Source: Pelagibacteraceae bacterium AG-390-O04
GTDB lineage: Bacteria > Pseudomonadota > Alphaproteobacteria > Pelagibacterales > Pelagibacteraceae
Length of the DNA stretch: 64,000 nucleotides
NCBI GenBank assembly: GCA_003278065.1
Contig: QCHE01000004.1
Coordinates: 1-64,000 of the forward strand
Direction of reading: 5' to 3'
In this document: positions 1 through 8,348 of the stretch, one piece after another
Position numbering within the stretch: position 1 is the first letter of the stretch
Layout of the letters: each line of letters starts with the position of its first letter
The notes under the pieces: generated by a model
Databases searched by the model: none
Seen by the model: the letters and a program-made list of their open reading frames with translations, nothing else
What the model was told of the DNA's origin: nothing
Program-made: the position numbers and the translations under genes

Positions 1-762
1 GGAGCAAATGTTGGTATGATAAATATCGGTGAAATGCTTGGAAAATCAATGGGTGCTAAAGAAAAGAAAAAGAAAATGACAGTAAAAGAGTCTCATGAAA
101 TTCTAATCAATGATGAATCTGATAAATTAATTGAACAAGATAAAATAATTAAAGCTGCTAAAATTTCTACTGAAAATAACGGTATAGTGTTTCTTGACGA
201 GATTGATAAAATTTCAGGAAGAACAGATAGAGTTGGTGGTGATGTATCTAGAGAAGGAGTACAGAGAGATCTTTTACCATTAATCGAAGGAACAACTGTT
301 AATACAAAATATGGACCAATTAAAACTGACCATATCTTATTTATAGCTTCAGGAGCCTTTCAACTGGCTAAACCTTCAGATTTACTCCCTGAGTTGCAGG
401 GAAGACTCCCTATTAGAGTTGAGCTTGAAGCTTTAACAAGTGAAGATTTTAAAAGAATATTAAAAGAACCAGATTTCAGTTTAATAAAACAATATGTAGC
501 GCTATTAAAAACTGAAAATGTTGATCTTGAATTTTCAGAAGATGGTATTAATACAATAGCCAATATAGCTTCTGAGGTAAATGCTACTGTAGAAAATATT
601 GGGGCAAGAAGATTACATACTATTATAGAAAAAATATTAGATGAAATAAGTTTTACAGCAACTGATCGCTCTGGTGAAAAAATTATAATCAACAAAGAAT
701 ATATAAACAAAAATTTGGATAATCTTGTTAAGGATACAGATTTATCAAAATTTATTTTATAG
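1..762 (+). CDS. hslU: HslU, ATPase subunit of the HslUV protease (5' truncated by window)
   Basis: AAA+ unfoldase that feeds substrates to the HslV peptidase in the cytoplasm. The frame is open from base 1, so the ORF-track ATG at 16 is internal and the N-terminus with Walker A lies outside the window. Visible are Walker B ([11 protein letters not shown]), the sensor-1 region around [21 protein letters not shown], the sensor-2 box [16 protein letters not shown], and the hydrophobic C-terminal tail FIL that docks into HslV. The gene converges on the smr gene with an 11-base overlap of 3' ends. hslV would be expected just upstream. Identification is secure from these motifs. Confidence 0.97.
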   Translation, partial: GANVGMINIGEMLGKSMGAKEKKKKMTVKESHEILINDESDKLIEQDKIIKAAKISTENNGIVFLDEIDKISGRTDRVGGDVSREGVQRDLLPLIEGTTVNTKYGPIKTDHILFIASGAFQLAKPSDLLPELQGRLPIRVELEALTSEDFKRILKEPDFSLIKQYVALLKTENVDLEFSEDGINTIANIASEVNATVENIGARRLHTIIEKILDEISFTATDRSGEKIIINKEYINKNLDNLVKDTDLSKFIL

Positions 763-1171
763 GTTTTTTTTTTAAATAAATATACATCGCTCCACTTCCC
801 CCATCTTTTAAATTGGCGTCTGTTATTTGTGAAATCATATTTGATAGTTCTTTGTTATTTTTTATATATTCAGGAACAGAGTATTTTAAAATTCCTAAAT
901 CTTTTGAAATGTATGGATTTTTTTCATTTTTAGAATGAATACCTTTTCCAGTAACTATTACTAGTTTGGTCAACTGCTTGTTATAAGCATCAAAAATTAA
1001 ATTACTAATTTTCTTATTTGCATCTTCTAAAGAATAGCCGTGTAGATCAAAAGTAATAATTTTTTTTATTTTTTGTTGTGATTGTTCAGAATCTTTATTT
1101 GGTAAACTTTCTTTACTAGATAAAAAATTTTCCCAGTCTTTTTTATCTTTATCTGAAATTTTACTGTTCAA
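752..1171 (-). CDS. Smr-domain protein
   Basis: Small MutS-related (Smr) domain protein of 139 aa, a family of putative nucleases whose cellular role is poorly fixed in bacteria. The first 35 residues are charged and probably disordered. DLHGYS at residues 42-47 and TGKG at 74-77 are the two signature motifs. The start is TTG at 1171, directly abutting the stop of the Tim44-like gene; no earlier ATG exists in frame. Co-transcription with the Tim44-like gene is inferred from the zero spacing. Confidence 0.85.
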   Translation of the reverse strand: MNSKISDKDKKDWENFLSSKESLPNKDSEQSQQKIKKIITFDLHGYSLEDANKKISNLIFDAYNKQLTKLVIVTGKGIHSKNEKNPYISKDLGILKYSVPEYIKNNKELSNMISQITDANLKDGGSGAMYIYLKKKPIK

Positions 1172-1768
1172 TTAAGTTAAAATATCTACTAATTGCCAAT
1201 TTGGATTGTTTGATCTGATGTCTCTTGAAAAAATCCAGGTATCATATATTTTTTTAATTTTTTCAGGGTCACCAGATATAATTTTTTTATCTTTATCTTT
1301 GATGCAAGTAATTACCTCTGCAACAAAATTAACAGTGACTTTTAGTATGTTATGTGCCTCTTGGTGTTCTTTTATGTCCGCGGAATTAATTCCAATAAAT
1401 GTTATTTCTGCAAAATGACCTCTGTCGCTTCTTTCCTTAAGTGCTTTATCAAATTGTTCATAAATTTTTTTACTTAAAAGAGGTTTGCTTTTTATTAATT
1501 TGTTATCATCATCACTGAAATCAGTAATAATTGTCTCATAGGCAATTTTGGCACCTGATATAAATTCTTTTTGTGCATTTTGGTCAAAGTTTTCTTTTTG
1601 AAAAGTTTTATTTTCAGCTTGAATATTATTTAATACTTTTTCAAATTGAGATGTTGCTTTACCCTCAAATCCAGTTCTTTTTCCTAAAATTCCTCTCAAT
1701 CTTAAAAAGATAAATCCAGCAATCATTGCTAATAAAATAATATCTATATATTCAAAACTATAATTCAT
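1172..1768 (-). CDS. Tim44-like domain membrane protein
   Basis: Tim44/TimA-type protein of about 198 aa with one N-terminal membrane segment (IDIILLAMIAGFIFLRLRGIL) followed by the short basic stretch LGKRTG, then a soluble Tim44-like domain ending in TWIFSRDIRSNNPNWQLVDI. I place the start at the ATG at 1768 rather than 1810. The shorter form begins just before the membrane anchor as in homologues, and it leaves room for the divergent fxsA promoter. In alphaproteobacteria this family is linked to inner-membrane protein biogenesis; the exact client is unknown. Its neighbour across the divergent region is fxsA-secB. Confidence 0.82.
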   Translation of the reverse strand: MNYSFEYIDIILLAMIAGFIFLRLRGILGKRTGFEGKATSQFEKVLNNIQAENKTFQKENFDQNAQKEFISGAKIAYETIITDFSDDDNKLIKSKPLLSKKIYEQFDKALKERSDRGHFAEITFIGINSADIKEHQEAHNILKVTVNFVAEVITCIKDKDKKIISGDPEKIKKIYDTWIFSRDIRSNNPNWQLVDILT

Positions 1769-1825
1769 GAGGTAAATGTAATTACTATGTTGATTAATTT
1801 CAACTAACAATTACATTAAGGACAA

Positions 1826-2251
1826 ATGAACCCAGTAATAATTTCAATTATTTTACTACCAATTTTAGAAATCTACTTATTTATAAAAATTGGCTCACAG
1901 ATTGGCGCTTTTAATACTATTTTGCTTATATTTATTACTGCAATTATTGGTGTTTACTATGCAAGATACGAAGGTCTTAATACTATAAAATCAGGCTTCT
2001 CACAGATTATAAAAAATGAGGTTCCTGCATATGAGATTATTTCAGGTGCAGCAATTGCGTTTGCAGCTATACTTTTAATAATACCAGGTTTCGCAACAGA
2101 TTTTTTTGGATTTCTGCTTATATTGCCTTTAACGCGAAAACTTATTTTTGGAAGATTATCTAATAAATTTCAAAAAAAGGAGAAAGAAAAAAACAATTTT
2201 ATAGATGGTGAATTTGAAGATATAGAGGATGAGGATGACAGAAAATTTTAA
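1826..2251 (+). CDS. fxsA: FxsA family membrane protein
   Basis: FxsA-type inner-membrane protein of 141 aa. It has an N-terminal hydrophobic pair (ISIILLPILEIYLFIKIGSQIGAFNTILLIFITAIIGVYYAR), a conserved EGL segment after the arginine, a further hydrophobic stretch (AAIAFAAILLIIPGFATDFFGFLLILP), and an acidic cytosolic tail. An AAGGA ribosome site precedes the ATG by a few bases. In E. coli the homologue suppresses F-plasmid exclusion of phage T7; the normal role is not known. The 3' end overlaps secB by 17 bases. Confidence 0.9.
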   Translation: MNPVIISIILLPILEIYLFIKIGSQIGAFNTILLIFITAIIGVYYARYEGLNTIKSGFSQIIKNEVPAYEIISGAAIAFAAILLIIPGFATDFFGFLLILPLTRKLIFGRLSNKFQKKEKEKNNFIDGEFEDIEDEDDRKF

Positions 2252-2657
2252 GATTTTAACAAAATATATAAAAGATATGTCTAGTGAAACTCCAGATATT
2301 GAGACTTTTTTATTTGTTAAAGATAATATTTCTAAATATCAATTAAATATAGATATATCTTCAAGACCTCTTAAAAATAAAATGGTAGAGGTAAATACAA
2401 CACTTAAGTTTGAAGACAAAGAAGAAAGTAAAAAAAAATCTTACTTCGAAATTGTTTATGCATCAATAGTAAGAATAAATGATGAAGTAAAAGAAAAAAA
2501 AGATTTTCAGAAAATTATTTTATGTGATGTGCCAACAGCTATTTATCCTGATTTAGAAACTTCTTTTTTAAACTTACTACATAATTCAGGCCATCCAGGC
2601 ATAAAATTAGAAAAGAAAATTGATTTTCAAAAGTTATATGAGGAGAGATTTAATTAA
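2235..2657 (+). CDS. secB: SecB protein-export chaperone
   Basis: Cytosolic export chaperone that keeps preproteins unfolded and delivers them to SecA. The protein is about 140 aa with the SecB fold sequence: KYIKDMSSETPDIETFLF near the N-terminus, a central YFEIVYASIVRI strand, CDVPTAIYPDLETSFLNLLHNSGHP, and an IDFQKLYEERFN tail. I prefer the ATG at 2235 over 2229 because GAGG then sits at good spacing. It overlaps the fxsA stop, so translation is probably coupled. The 3' end meets the restored tail of dnaQ on the other strand. Confidence 0.93.
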   Translation: MTENFKILTKYIKDMSSETPDIETFLFVKDNISKYQLNIDISSRPLKNKMVEVNTTLKFEDKEESKKKSYFEIVYASIVRINDEVKEKKDFQKIILCDVPTAIYPDLETSFLNLLHNSGHPGIKLEKKIDFQKLYEERFN

Positions 2658-3316
2658 AAAAATTTTTTTTCAAATTTATCTTGAGAAATTCCTTGTGTTT
2701 TTTTAGTTCATCTTCGTTTGGTTTAACAACTTTTTTATAATATAAAATATTGGATTTTTTTTAGATCAGTTAATTTTTCATTAACTGTGTTAAAGTCTAG
2801 TTTAGGTTCTTTTTGATCAATTAAATTGATATAAACTTTTGCCAATAAATCACAATCAATTAAAGCAGTATGTTTCGCTCTCTTAGAGTTGTCTATTCTA
2901 TATCTTTTACACAAAGCATCCAAACTAATAGATGAACCTGGAAATTTATTTCTTGCCAAAACTAAAGTGTCAACGACCTTATTTTGAATTTTATTTTTAC
3001 CCAAAATTTTTAATTCATTATTCAAATGAGATATATCAAATTCTGAATTATGAATTATCAATCTTTTATCCTCTATAAATTTTAAGAAATCATCAACAAT
3101 TTCTTTAAATTTTTTTTGACTAGATAAAAATTCGTCTGTATATCCATGAACTTCTAGCGCTTTTTCTGAAACTTTTCTTTCTGGATTCAAATAACAATGA
3201 AATTTTTTTTGTGTTGGAATTAAATTATCTAATTCGATACAGCCTATTTCAACTATTCTATGGCCATCTTTAACTGATATACCTGTTGTTTCAGTATCTA
3301 GTACAATTTCTTTCAT
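2650..3316 (-). CDS. dnaQ: DnaQ, DNA polymerase III epsilon subunit (apparent +1 frameshift near 3' end)
   Basis: Proofreading 3'-5' exonuclease of the replicase. The catalytic DEDDh residues are visible: LDTETTG near the start, HNSEFDISHLN mid-protein, and AKHTALIDCDLL. The track ORF ends at 2735 with KKIQYFIL, but removing one A from an A8 run near 2756-2763 continues the frame through KKVVKPNEDELKKHKEFLK to a stop at 2650. That restored tail resembles the usual alphaproteobacterial DnaQ C-terminus (EELxxHxxF), which contacts the alpha subunit. The healed protein is 221 aa. Heads a leftward run with coaE, aroE, maf and ppsR, overlapping coaE by 4 bases. Confidence 0.9.
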
Positions 3317-3885
3317 TTAATTAATTTTTTCAAAATTTTTTTTATTTCCCTTTTAACAGATTTTTTTGTAAAATTATTTTTTATAATAAATTGAGATTTC
3401 TTTTTTTTATAATCAAGTGGTAGTTGAATCTTTTTAAATTTACTCAAAATCTTTTGATTATAACCCTCTCTAATGACAAGTCTTTTTAAAATATCTGATT
3501 TTTTTGAGTGAACATAAATAAGTATATCGTCTTTTTTATTAATCTTGTTTTCTAGCAAGAGAGGAATATCTAAAACTACAATTTTTTTACTTTTATTTTT
3601 TAATAAAAAAATATTCATTTTTTTTCTAATTTCTAAATGAACTATTTTGATAATCTTTTTTAAATTTTCATTTTTGTCCAAAATAGCATTTGTTACATCT
3701 AATTTTCTTATTGGAAATTTTTTAAAATATTTTGGTAAAATTTTTTTAAACTTAAAGAAAATTTTTCGGTCTTTTTTGTATAATTTACTTACTTCTTTAT
3801 CAGCGTTAAAAACTGGATAACCAAAATTTTTTGCTACGTAACTTTTGCCTGAACCTATGTCTCCTAATATTCCAATTCTTATCAT
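3313..3885 (-). CDS. coaE: Dephospho-CoA kinase
   Basis: Last step of coenzyme A synthesis: phosphorylates the ribose 3'-OH of dephospho-CoA with ATP. A P-loop GDIGSGKS lies at residues 8-15, followed by FNADKEVSKLY (the conserved AD in the CoA-binding lid). IVVLDIPLLLENKINK matches the family VxxxxPLLxE motif. The 190-aa length is normal. ATGA overlaps with both neighbours (aroE upstream, dnaQ downstream) indicate translational coupling. The C-terminal third is unusually lysine-rich, as expected for such an AT-rich genome. Confidence 0.92.
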   Translation of the reverse strand: MIRIGILGDIGSGKSYVAKNFGYPVFNADKEVSKLYKKDRKIFFKFKKILPKYFKKFPIRKLDVTNAILDKNENLKKIIKIVHLEIRKKMNIFLLKNKSKKIVVLDIPLLLENKINKKDDILIYVHSKKSDILKRLVIREGYNQKILSKFKKIQLPLDYKKKKSQFIIKNNFTKKSVKREIKKILKKLIK

Positions 3886-4676
3886 CTATTTAATAGTTCA
3901 ATAACCTCTTTATTCACTGATGGGTTAATTTTATGCCATAAATTAAATGAAGCAGCAGCTTGATAAATAAACATCATTTTGCCATTTAATACTCGATTTC
4001 CTAAATCTTTGCCAGTTTTTAAGAAATTTGTTTCGGTAGGATTATAAATTACATCATAAAAAAAATTTTCTTTTTTGATATTGGAAAAATTTAATTCTAA
4101 ATTATCATTTTGATTTAAACCAACACTGGTGGCATTTATTATCATATCGGATTCAGGTACATTGCCCCACTCGATTATCTCTAAATTATTAAATAACTTT
4201 TTTAAATCCTCAGCTTTTTTTTTAGTTCTATTCATTATTAAAATTTTTGAAACTTTCATTTTATTTAAAGAATAAACAATTGATGGGACGACACCTCCAG
4301 CTCCAAGGATAAGTATTTTCTTATTTTTTAAATCAAACTTAATATCTTTGACACTAGACTCAAAACCAAAGACATCGGTATTATGGCCGACTACCTGATT
4401 ATTCTCTAAATATATCGTATTTACTGACTGAGTGTCTTTTGCTTCAACAGTAAGTTTTTCTATATAAGGTATCACCTCTTTTTTAAAAGGAACGGTAACA
4501 TTTGCTCCATCAATTTTCTTTTGTTTTATATCAATAATAAAATTTTTTATTTCATTAAAATTTAATTTTTTCTTTTCATACAAAGCATTTATATTATTTT
4601 TTTTTATCCAATAGTTGTGCAACTCAGGTGACAAAGAGTGGTCAATGGGATTTCCTATTACTAAATATTTTTTCAT
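3882..4676 (-). CDS. aroE: Shikimate dehydrogenase
   Basis: NADPH-dependent reduction of 3-dehydroshikimate to shikimate in aromatic amino acid synthesis. The N-terminus VIGNPIDHSLSPELHN carries the shikimate-binding Ser residues, GANVTVPFK holds the catalytic Lys, and LGAGGVVPSIVYSL is the dinucleotide-binding glycine loop. NRTKKKAEDL provides the NADPH phosphate contacts and INATSVGL is conserved. The 264-aa length is normal. The AroE loop usually reads GAGGAA; GAGGVVPS is a variant. It overlaps maf and coaE by 4 bases each. Confidence 0.94.
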   Translation of the reverse strand: MKKYLVIGNPIDHSLSPELHNYWIKKNNINALYEKKKLNFNEIKNFIIDIKQKKIDGANVTVPFKKEVIPYIEKLTVEAKDTQSVNTIYLENNQVVGHNTDVFGFESSVKDIKFDLKNKKILILGAGGVVPSIVYSLNKMKVSKILIMNRTKKKAEDLKKLFNNLEIIEWGNVPESDMIINATSVGLNQNDNLELNFSNIKKENFFYDVIYNPTETNFLKTGKDLGNRVLNGKMMFIYQAAASFNLWHKINPSVNKEVIELLNR

Positions 4677-5257
4677 TTAAAATTGTTTAAATATTCTTTA
4701 ATTTTTTTAATTGGCAAACCCATTATTGTATTTTCATCTCCTTCTATATGTGAAAACAAATTTCTACCCTCTCCTTCAATTTGATAAACATTATAAGAAT
4801 ATAATGCTGTATCTGATATTTTAGACAAATAGTTTTTGAGTTCTTTTTCTGTCATGTCTTTCATAGTTAATACTGCTTTATCTGTATAATTCCACAACAT
4901 AGAACCATTTTTTGAAATACAGACTGAACTTATTAAGTTGTGTTTTTTGCCATTGAGTTTTTTTAAGATATTTAAAGCCTCATCTCTATTAGATGGCTTT
5001 GATATCAATTCACCATTTAAATCAATTACACTATCTGCTCCTAATACTAAATTAATATTATCATTTGTACTTACTTTGTTAGCTTTTAGTTCAGCTAAAT
5101 TTTTAGAAATAATTTCTGGAGAAGCGCTGTTTTTTAAAAGACTTCTTTTAATAGTATCTTCATCCACATTTGATGGTTTAACAACGCATGATAAATTATT
5201 TTTATTAAGAATTTCTTTTCTGACTTTGCTTTTTGACGCAAGTATCAAATTAAACAT
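4673..5257 (-). CDS. maf: Maf-like nucleotide pyrophosphatase
   Basis: House-cleaning nucleoside triphosphate pyrophosphatase of the Maf/YceF/YhdE family, acting on non-canonical or modified nucleotides. ILASKSKVRKEIL at the N-terminus is the substrate-binding Ser/Arg motif, LGADSVIDLNGEL holds the metal-binding Asp, and KPSNRDEALNILKKLNGKKH is the following family block. The 194-aa length is typical. It overlaps ppsR by 8 bases and aroE by 4. The maf-aroE-coaE-dnaQ order beside hemE is standard for alphaproteobacteria. Confidence 0.92.
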   Translation of the reverse strand: MFNLILASKSKVRKEILNKNNLSCVVKPSNVDEDTIKRSLLKNSASPEIISKNLAELKANKVSTNDNINLVLGADSVIDLNGELISKPSNRDEALNILKKLNGKKHNLISSVCISKNGSMLWNYTDKAVLTMKDMTEKELKNYLSKISDTALYSYNVYQIEGEGRNLFSHIEGDENTIMGLPIKKIKEYLNNFK

Positions 5258-6074
5258 TTTCTTTATAAATTTCGTAAATTTTTATTACTGATGCAGCAGT
5301 TTCTTCAACAGATTTTCTAGTTACATCAATTGTTGGCCACTTATACTTTCTAAAAGTATTTTTTGCTTCATCAACTTCTTTTTTTATTTTTTCAAGACTT
5401 GTATAAGATTTATTTTCTGTCTCTCTAATTGAGTTCATTCTATTTTTTCTCAAATCTACAAGTCGTTCTGGTTCTGTATTTAAACCTACTACGCAGGTGA
5501 TCTTAGGATTATCTTTTAATATTTTTGGTATAGAGTTCTCATTTACTAAAGGAATATTAGATATTTTAAACCCTTTGTTTGCTAAATAAATAGATGTTGG
5601 TGTTTTGCTTGTACGACTTACGCCTAATAAAATTATATCAGATTTGTTTATTTCCTTAACTAAATGTCCATCATCATGATTCATGGTAAATTGAATTGCT
5701 TCTATTCTCTTATAATATTCATCATTTAATTCATATTGGCCACTTGGTTGATGAGAGGCTTTTTGATTAAGTAGTTTCGAAAAGCTTAAAATTAGATCAC
5801 CCAATATACCGAAACAAGGGATCTTTTTATCATCACATGTATTTGCTAAATATTTGGCCAAATTACTTTCAACAATTGAATATAAAATTATAGAATTTGG
5901 ATTTTTTTCAGCCTCAGATAATATTTTTAAAATTTGATTTTCTGTGCGTGTAAAAGAATATGTGTGAATTTTATAATTTATATTTGTAAATTGTGCTTTA
6001 ATAGCTGTAAAAATTCTATCCAAAGTCTCTCCCGTGGAATCTGAAATTAAGTAAATCTGATATGTATTGCCCAT
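5250..6074 (-). CDS. ppsR: Pyruvate,phosphate dikinase regulatory protein (DUF299 family)
   Basis: Bifunctional serine/threonine kinase and pyrophosphorylase that inactivates or reactivates PPDK or PEP synthase. YLISDSTGETLDRIFTAI at the N-terminus and the P-loop-like GVSRTSKTPTSIYLANKGFK around residue 155 are the diagnostic DUF299 motifs. The 274-aa length is normal. It is the first gene of the leftward cluster and starts on the edge of the candidate origin, divergent from hemE. PpsR and PPDK-type regulators cannot be separated by eye, so the substrate is inferred. Confidence 0.9.
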   Translation of the reverse strand: MGNTYQIYLISDSTGETLDRIFTAIKAQFTNINYKIHTYSFTRTENQILKILSEAEKNPNSIILYSIVESNLAKYLANTCDDKKIPCFGILGDLILSFSKLLNQKASHQPSGQYELNDEYYKRIEAIQFTMNHDDGHLVKEINKSDIILLGVSRTSKTPTSIYLANKGFKISNIPLVNENSIPKILKDNPKITCVVGLNTEPERLVDLRKNRMNSIRETENKSYTSLEKIKKEVDEAKNTFRKYKWPTIDVTRKSVEETAASVIKIYEIYKENV

Positions 6075-6188
6075 GTATAAATAGTTAATAAATATGTATT
6101 ATTATAATAAAATTACTCAATTTAAATTTAGTTTTAAAAATCCTGTAAAATAAGGTTTTTGTTAACAATAATAAACATGTGACTTAAA

Positions 6189-6197
6189 TTATACACA
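6189..6197 (+). promoter_or_regulatory. DnaA box TTATACACA
   Basis: Exact match to the TTATNCACA DnaA consensus, on the + strand in the middle of the ppsR-hemE gap. It lies five bases from a TTAA-N7-TTAA element. Binding is inferred. Confidence 0.6.
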
Positions 6198-6201
6198 AAA
6201 T

Positions 6202-6216
6202 TTAAAAAAGTTTTAA
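6202..6216 (+). promoter_or_regulatory. CtrA-type site TTAA-N7-TTAA
   Basis: TTAA AAAAGTT TTAA exactly fits the Caulobacter CtrA half-site spacing and is adjacent to a DnaA box. The motif is A/T only and can arise by chance in this genome, so confidence is moderate. A CtrA homologue is not in this window. Confidence 0.4.
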
Positions 6217-6265
6217 AAAACTTGATTTTAAACGATATTATTGAGCTTTAGATGTGATTATATGG

Positions 6266-6280
6266 TTAATATAATGTTAA
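6266..6280 (+). promoter_or_regulatory. CtrA-type site TTAA-N7-TTAA
   Basis: TTAA TATAATG TTAA is a second exact copy of the pattern, 64 bases from the first and 17 bases before the second DnaA box. The TATAAT inside the spacer could also be a -10 element for hemE, in which case the site would link CtrA control to hemE expression or origin firing, as in Caulobacter. Inference only. Confidence 0.4.
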
Positions 6281-6296
6281 TAAAAATTAATTATTG

Positions 6297-6305
6297 TTAT
6301 TCACA
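6297..6305 (+). promoter_or_regulatory. DnaA box TTATTCACA
   Basis: Second exact TTATNCACA box, on the + strand about 40 bases upstream of the hemE start. It has the same orientation as the box at 6189. Confidence 0.6.
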
Positions 6306-6345
6306 GGACATAACATAACTACAATAATTAAATACTTATTTTTAT

Positions 6346-7347
6346 ATGACTCCATTACAAAGAGTAATTAAAGAAAATAACACTACATTAAATCCCATAT
6401 GGATTATGAGACAAGCAGGTAGGTATTTACCTGAATTTAGAGAAATTAGATCTAAAAATCCAGATTTTATAAAATTATGTTTAAATCCAAATTTATCTAC
6501 TGAGATAACCCTTCAACCATTAAAAAGATTTGATTTTGATGCAGCAATTATTTTTTCAGATATATTAATGTTACCTTATGGCTTAAAGCAAAAAGTAGAA
6601 TTTAAAAAAAATTTTGGCCCTATATTAGGAAAACTTAATTTAAATGAAATATCTAAGGTGGAAGAAATTGATTTTGTGGAAAGGGTCCAGCAAATTTATA
6701 AAGCTATAAAAAATGTAAGTAATAATAATATTTTAAAAGATAAAAATACCATAGGCTTTATTGGAGCTCCATGGACTCTATTAGTTTATATGATAAATCA
6801 ACAATCTCCCAAAAAACAATTAAAAAAAGATTTTTTTGAGAATAAAGATTTAATAAATAATATTTTAATTATTATTGAAAAATTTTTAAAAATTCATATT
6901 AAAAATCAAATAGATAGTGGTGCAAATTTAATTCAAATATTTGATAGTTGGGCAGGATTATTAGAAAATAAGGATTTGCCATATTATGTATATAATCCAA
7001 CTTTTAATTTAGTAAAATTTACTCAATCTTTAAATACACCCGTCATATGTTTTCCAAGAAATATTAAAGATTATAAAAGATATTGTGACTTTATAAAACC
7101 CGATGCAATTTGTATTGACTATGAAGTTGATCCATTAAAAATAGAAAAAGAAATAAGCATACCTATACAAGGCGGAATGGACCCAAAAGTTTTACTTACA
7201 GACAAAGAAAATATAAAAAAAGAAGCAACCAAATATTTAGATATTTTTAAAGATCATCCATATATTTTTAATCTGGGCCATGGAGTATTGCCAGAAACAA
7301 ACCCAGAAATGATGGAGTATCTAGTTAAAACCGTAAAAGATTATTAA
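6346..7347 (+). CDS. hemE: Uroporphyrinogen decarboxylase
   Basis: Heme pathway enzyme that decarboxylates the four acetate side chains of uroporphyrinogen III to give coproporphyrinogen III. WIMRQAGRYLPEFREIR near residue 20 is the signature with the substrate-binding arginines. FIGAPWTLLVYM and IQIFDSWAG follow in family order, and the C-terminus FNLGHGVLPETNPE carries the conserved His. The 333-aa length is normal. Its stop overlaps the hemH start (TAATG), and hemH-hemJ follow, so three heme steps form one transcription unit leaving the candidate origin. Confidence 0.96.
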   Translation: MTPLQRVIKENNTTLNPIWIMRQAGRYLPEFREIRSKNPDFIKLCLNPNLSTEITLQPLKRFDFDAAIIFSDILMLPYGLKQKVEFKKNFGPILGKLNLNEISKVEEIDFVERVQQIYKAIKNVSNNNILKDKNTIGFIGAPWTLLVYMINQQSPKKQLKKDFFENKDLINNILIIIEKFLKIHIKNQIDSGANLIQIFDSWAGLLENKDLPYYVYNPTFNLVKFTQSLNTPVICFPRNIKDYKRYCDFIKPDAICIDYEVDPLKIEKEISIPIQGGMDPKVLLTDKENIKKEATKYLDIFKDHPYIFNLGHGVLPETNPEMMEYLVKTVKDY

Positions 7348-8345
7348 TGAAAAAAGATTTAGAACATCCACCTATAAATTTTGGAAAAACTGGGGTTTTA
7401 ATAATAAATCTAGGAACCCCAGACTCAACAAGTTGGTTAGACATAAGAAAATATCTAAAAGAATTTTTATCTGACAGAAGAGTAATAGAAGTAAATCCTA
7501 TAATATGGCAAATTATATTAAATGTTTTTATATTAAATTTAAGACCCTCGAAAACAGCAAAAGCTTATAAAGAAATATGGATGAAAGAAGAAAATATTTC
7601 TCCCCTTTTATATTATACAAAAAAACAAGCAGAAAAATTATCAATCTCAATATCTAAAGAAAATTTAGTAGTAGATTATGCTATGAGGTATGGAAATCCA
7701 AGCATTAGAAGCAAGATAAAAACTCTTCATGAAATGGGTTGTGAAAATTTAGTAATACTTCCGTTATATCCTCAATATGCTGCTGCCACTACAGCCACTG
7801 TTTGTGACGAAGTATATAGAACACTTATGAAAATGAGGTGGCAACCGTCGCTTAAAATAATTCCACATTATGAGTCTGATCCTTTATATATAGAAGCATT
7901 AGTTAACTCCTTGAATAAGAAGATTAAAGATATTAATTGGAAACCAGATCTAATATTAGCTTCCTATCACGGAATTCCTCAAAAATATTTTGATAAAGGA
8001 GATCCTTATCATTGCTACTGTCATAAAACCACAAGACTAATATCTGAGAAATTTAACTCCATTGAAATCAAGACCACATTTCAGTCTAGATTTGGTCCAC
8101 AAAAATGGCTTCAACCTTATACTGATAAGGCTTTAGAAAACTTGCCAGCTGAAGGAAAAAAAAATGTTTTAGCCATTTGTCCTGGCTTTTCTTCAGATTG
8201 TGTTGAAACTCTGGAAGAAATACTTATTCAAGGCAAAGAGAGTTTTTTAAATTCCGGCGGTGAAAATTTTGACATGGTACCATGTCTAAACGATAGTGAA
8301 GACCATATTGTGTTATTAAAATCCTTAATTCAAAAAAGTATATAA
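7347..8345 (+). CDS. hemH: Ferrochelatase
   Basis: Inserts Fe2+ into protoporphyrin IX, the terminal step of heme synthesis. GVLIINLGTPDS at the N-terminus, then ILPLYPQYAAATTATVCDEV, and the active-site block SYHGIPQKYFDKGDPYHCYC with the catalytic His are all present. FAxCPGFSSDCVETLEEI follows. The 332-aa length is normal for the bacterial enzyme. It is tightly coupled to hemE and hemJ. A Fe-S cluster is seen in some ferrochelatases; the Cys here are not clearly in that arrangement, so I make no claim. Confidence 0.96.
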   Translation: MKKDLEHPPINFGKTGVLIINLGTPDSTSWLDIRKYLKEFLSDRRVIEVNPIIWQIILNVFILNLRPSKTAKAYKEIWMKEENISPLLYYTKKQAEKLSISISKENLVVDYAMRYGNPSIRSKIKTLHEMGCENLVILPLYPQYAAATTATVCDEVYRTLMKMRWQPSLKIIPHYESDPLYIEALVNSLNKKIKDINWKPDLILASYHGIPQKYFDKGDPYHCYCHKTTRLISEKFNSIEIKTTFQSRFGPQKWLQPYTDKALENLPAEGKKNVLAICPGFSSDCVETLEEILIQGKESFLNSGGENFDMVPCLNDSEDHIVLLKSLIQKSI

Positions 8346-8348
8346 TTA

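Larger units (their letters stand above)
6075..6345. other. oriC: Candidate chromosome replication origin (oriC)
   Basis: A 271-base intergenic region, the longest in the window and extremely AT-rich, between ppsR (leftward) and hemE (rightward). It contains two exact DnaA boxes (TTATNCACA) and two exact TTAA-N7-TTAA motifs, the CtrA recognition pattern of Caulobacter. In Caulobacter and Rickettsia the origin lies beside hemE (established). Genes point away on both sides: 3.4 kb leftward and about 11 kb rightward. parA-parB with a parS site lies within 12 kb, also typical of origin regions. No CDS is visible inside. Function is inferred from position and motifs. Confidence 0.72.

Noticed and set aside
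360-710. Minus-strand ORF of 116 aa inside hslU
   Set aside because: Lies wholly within hslU on the opposite strand; an antisense shadow with no family features.
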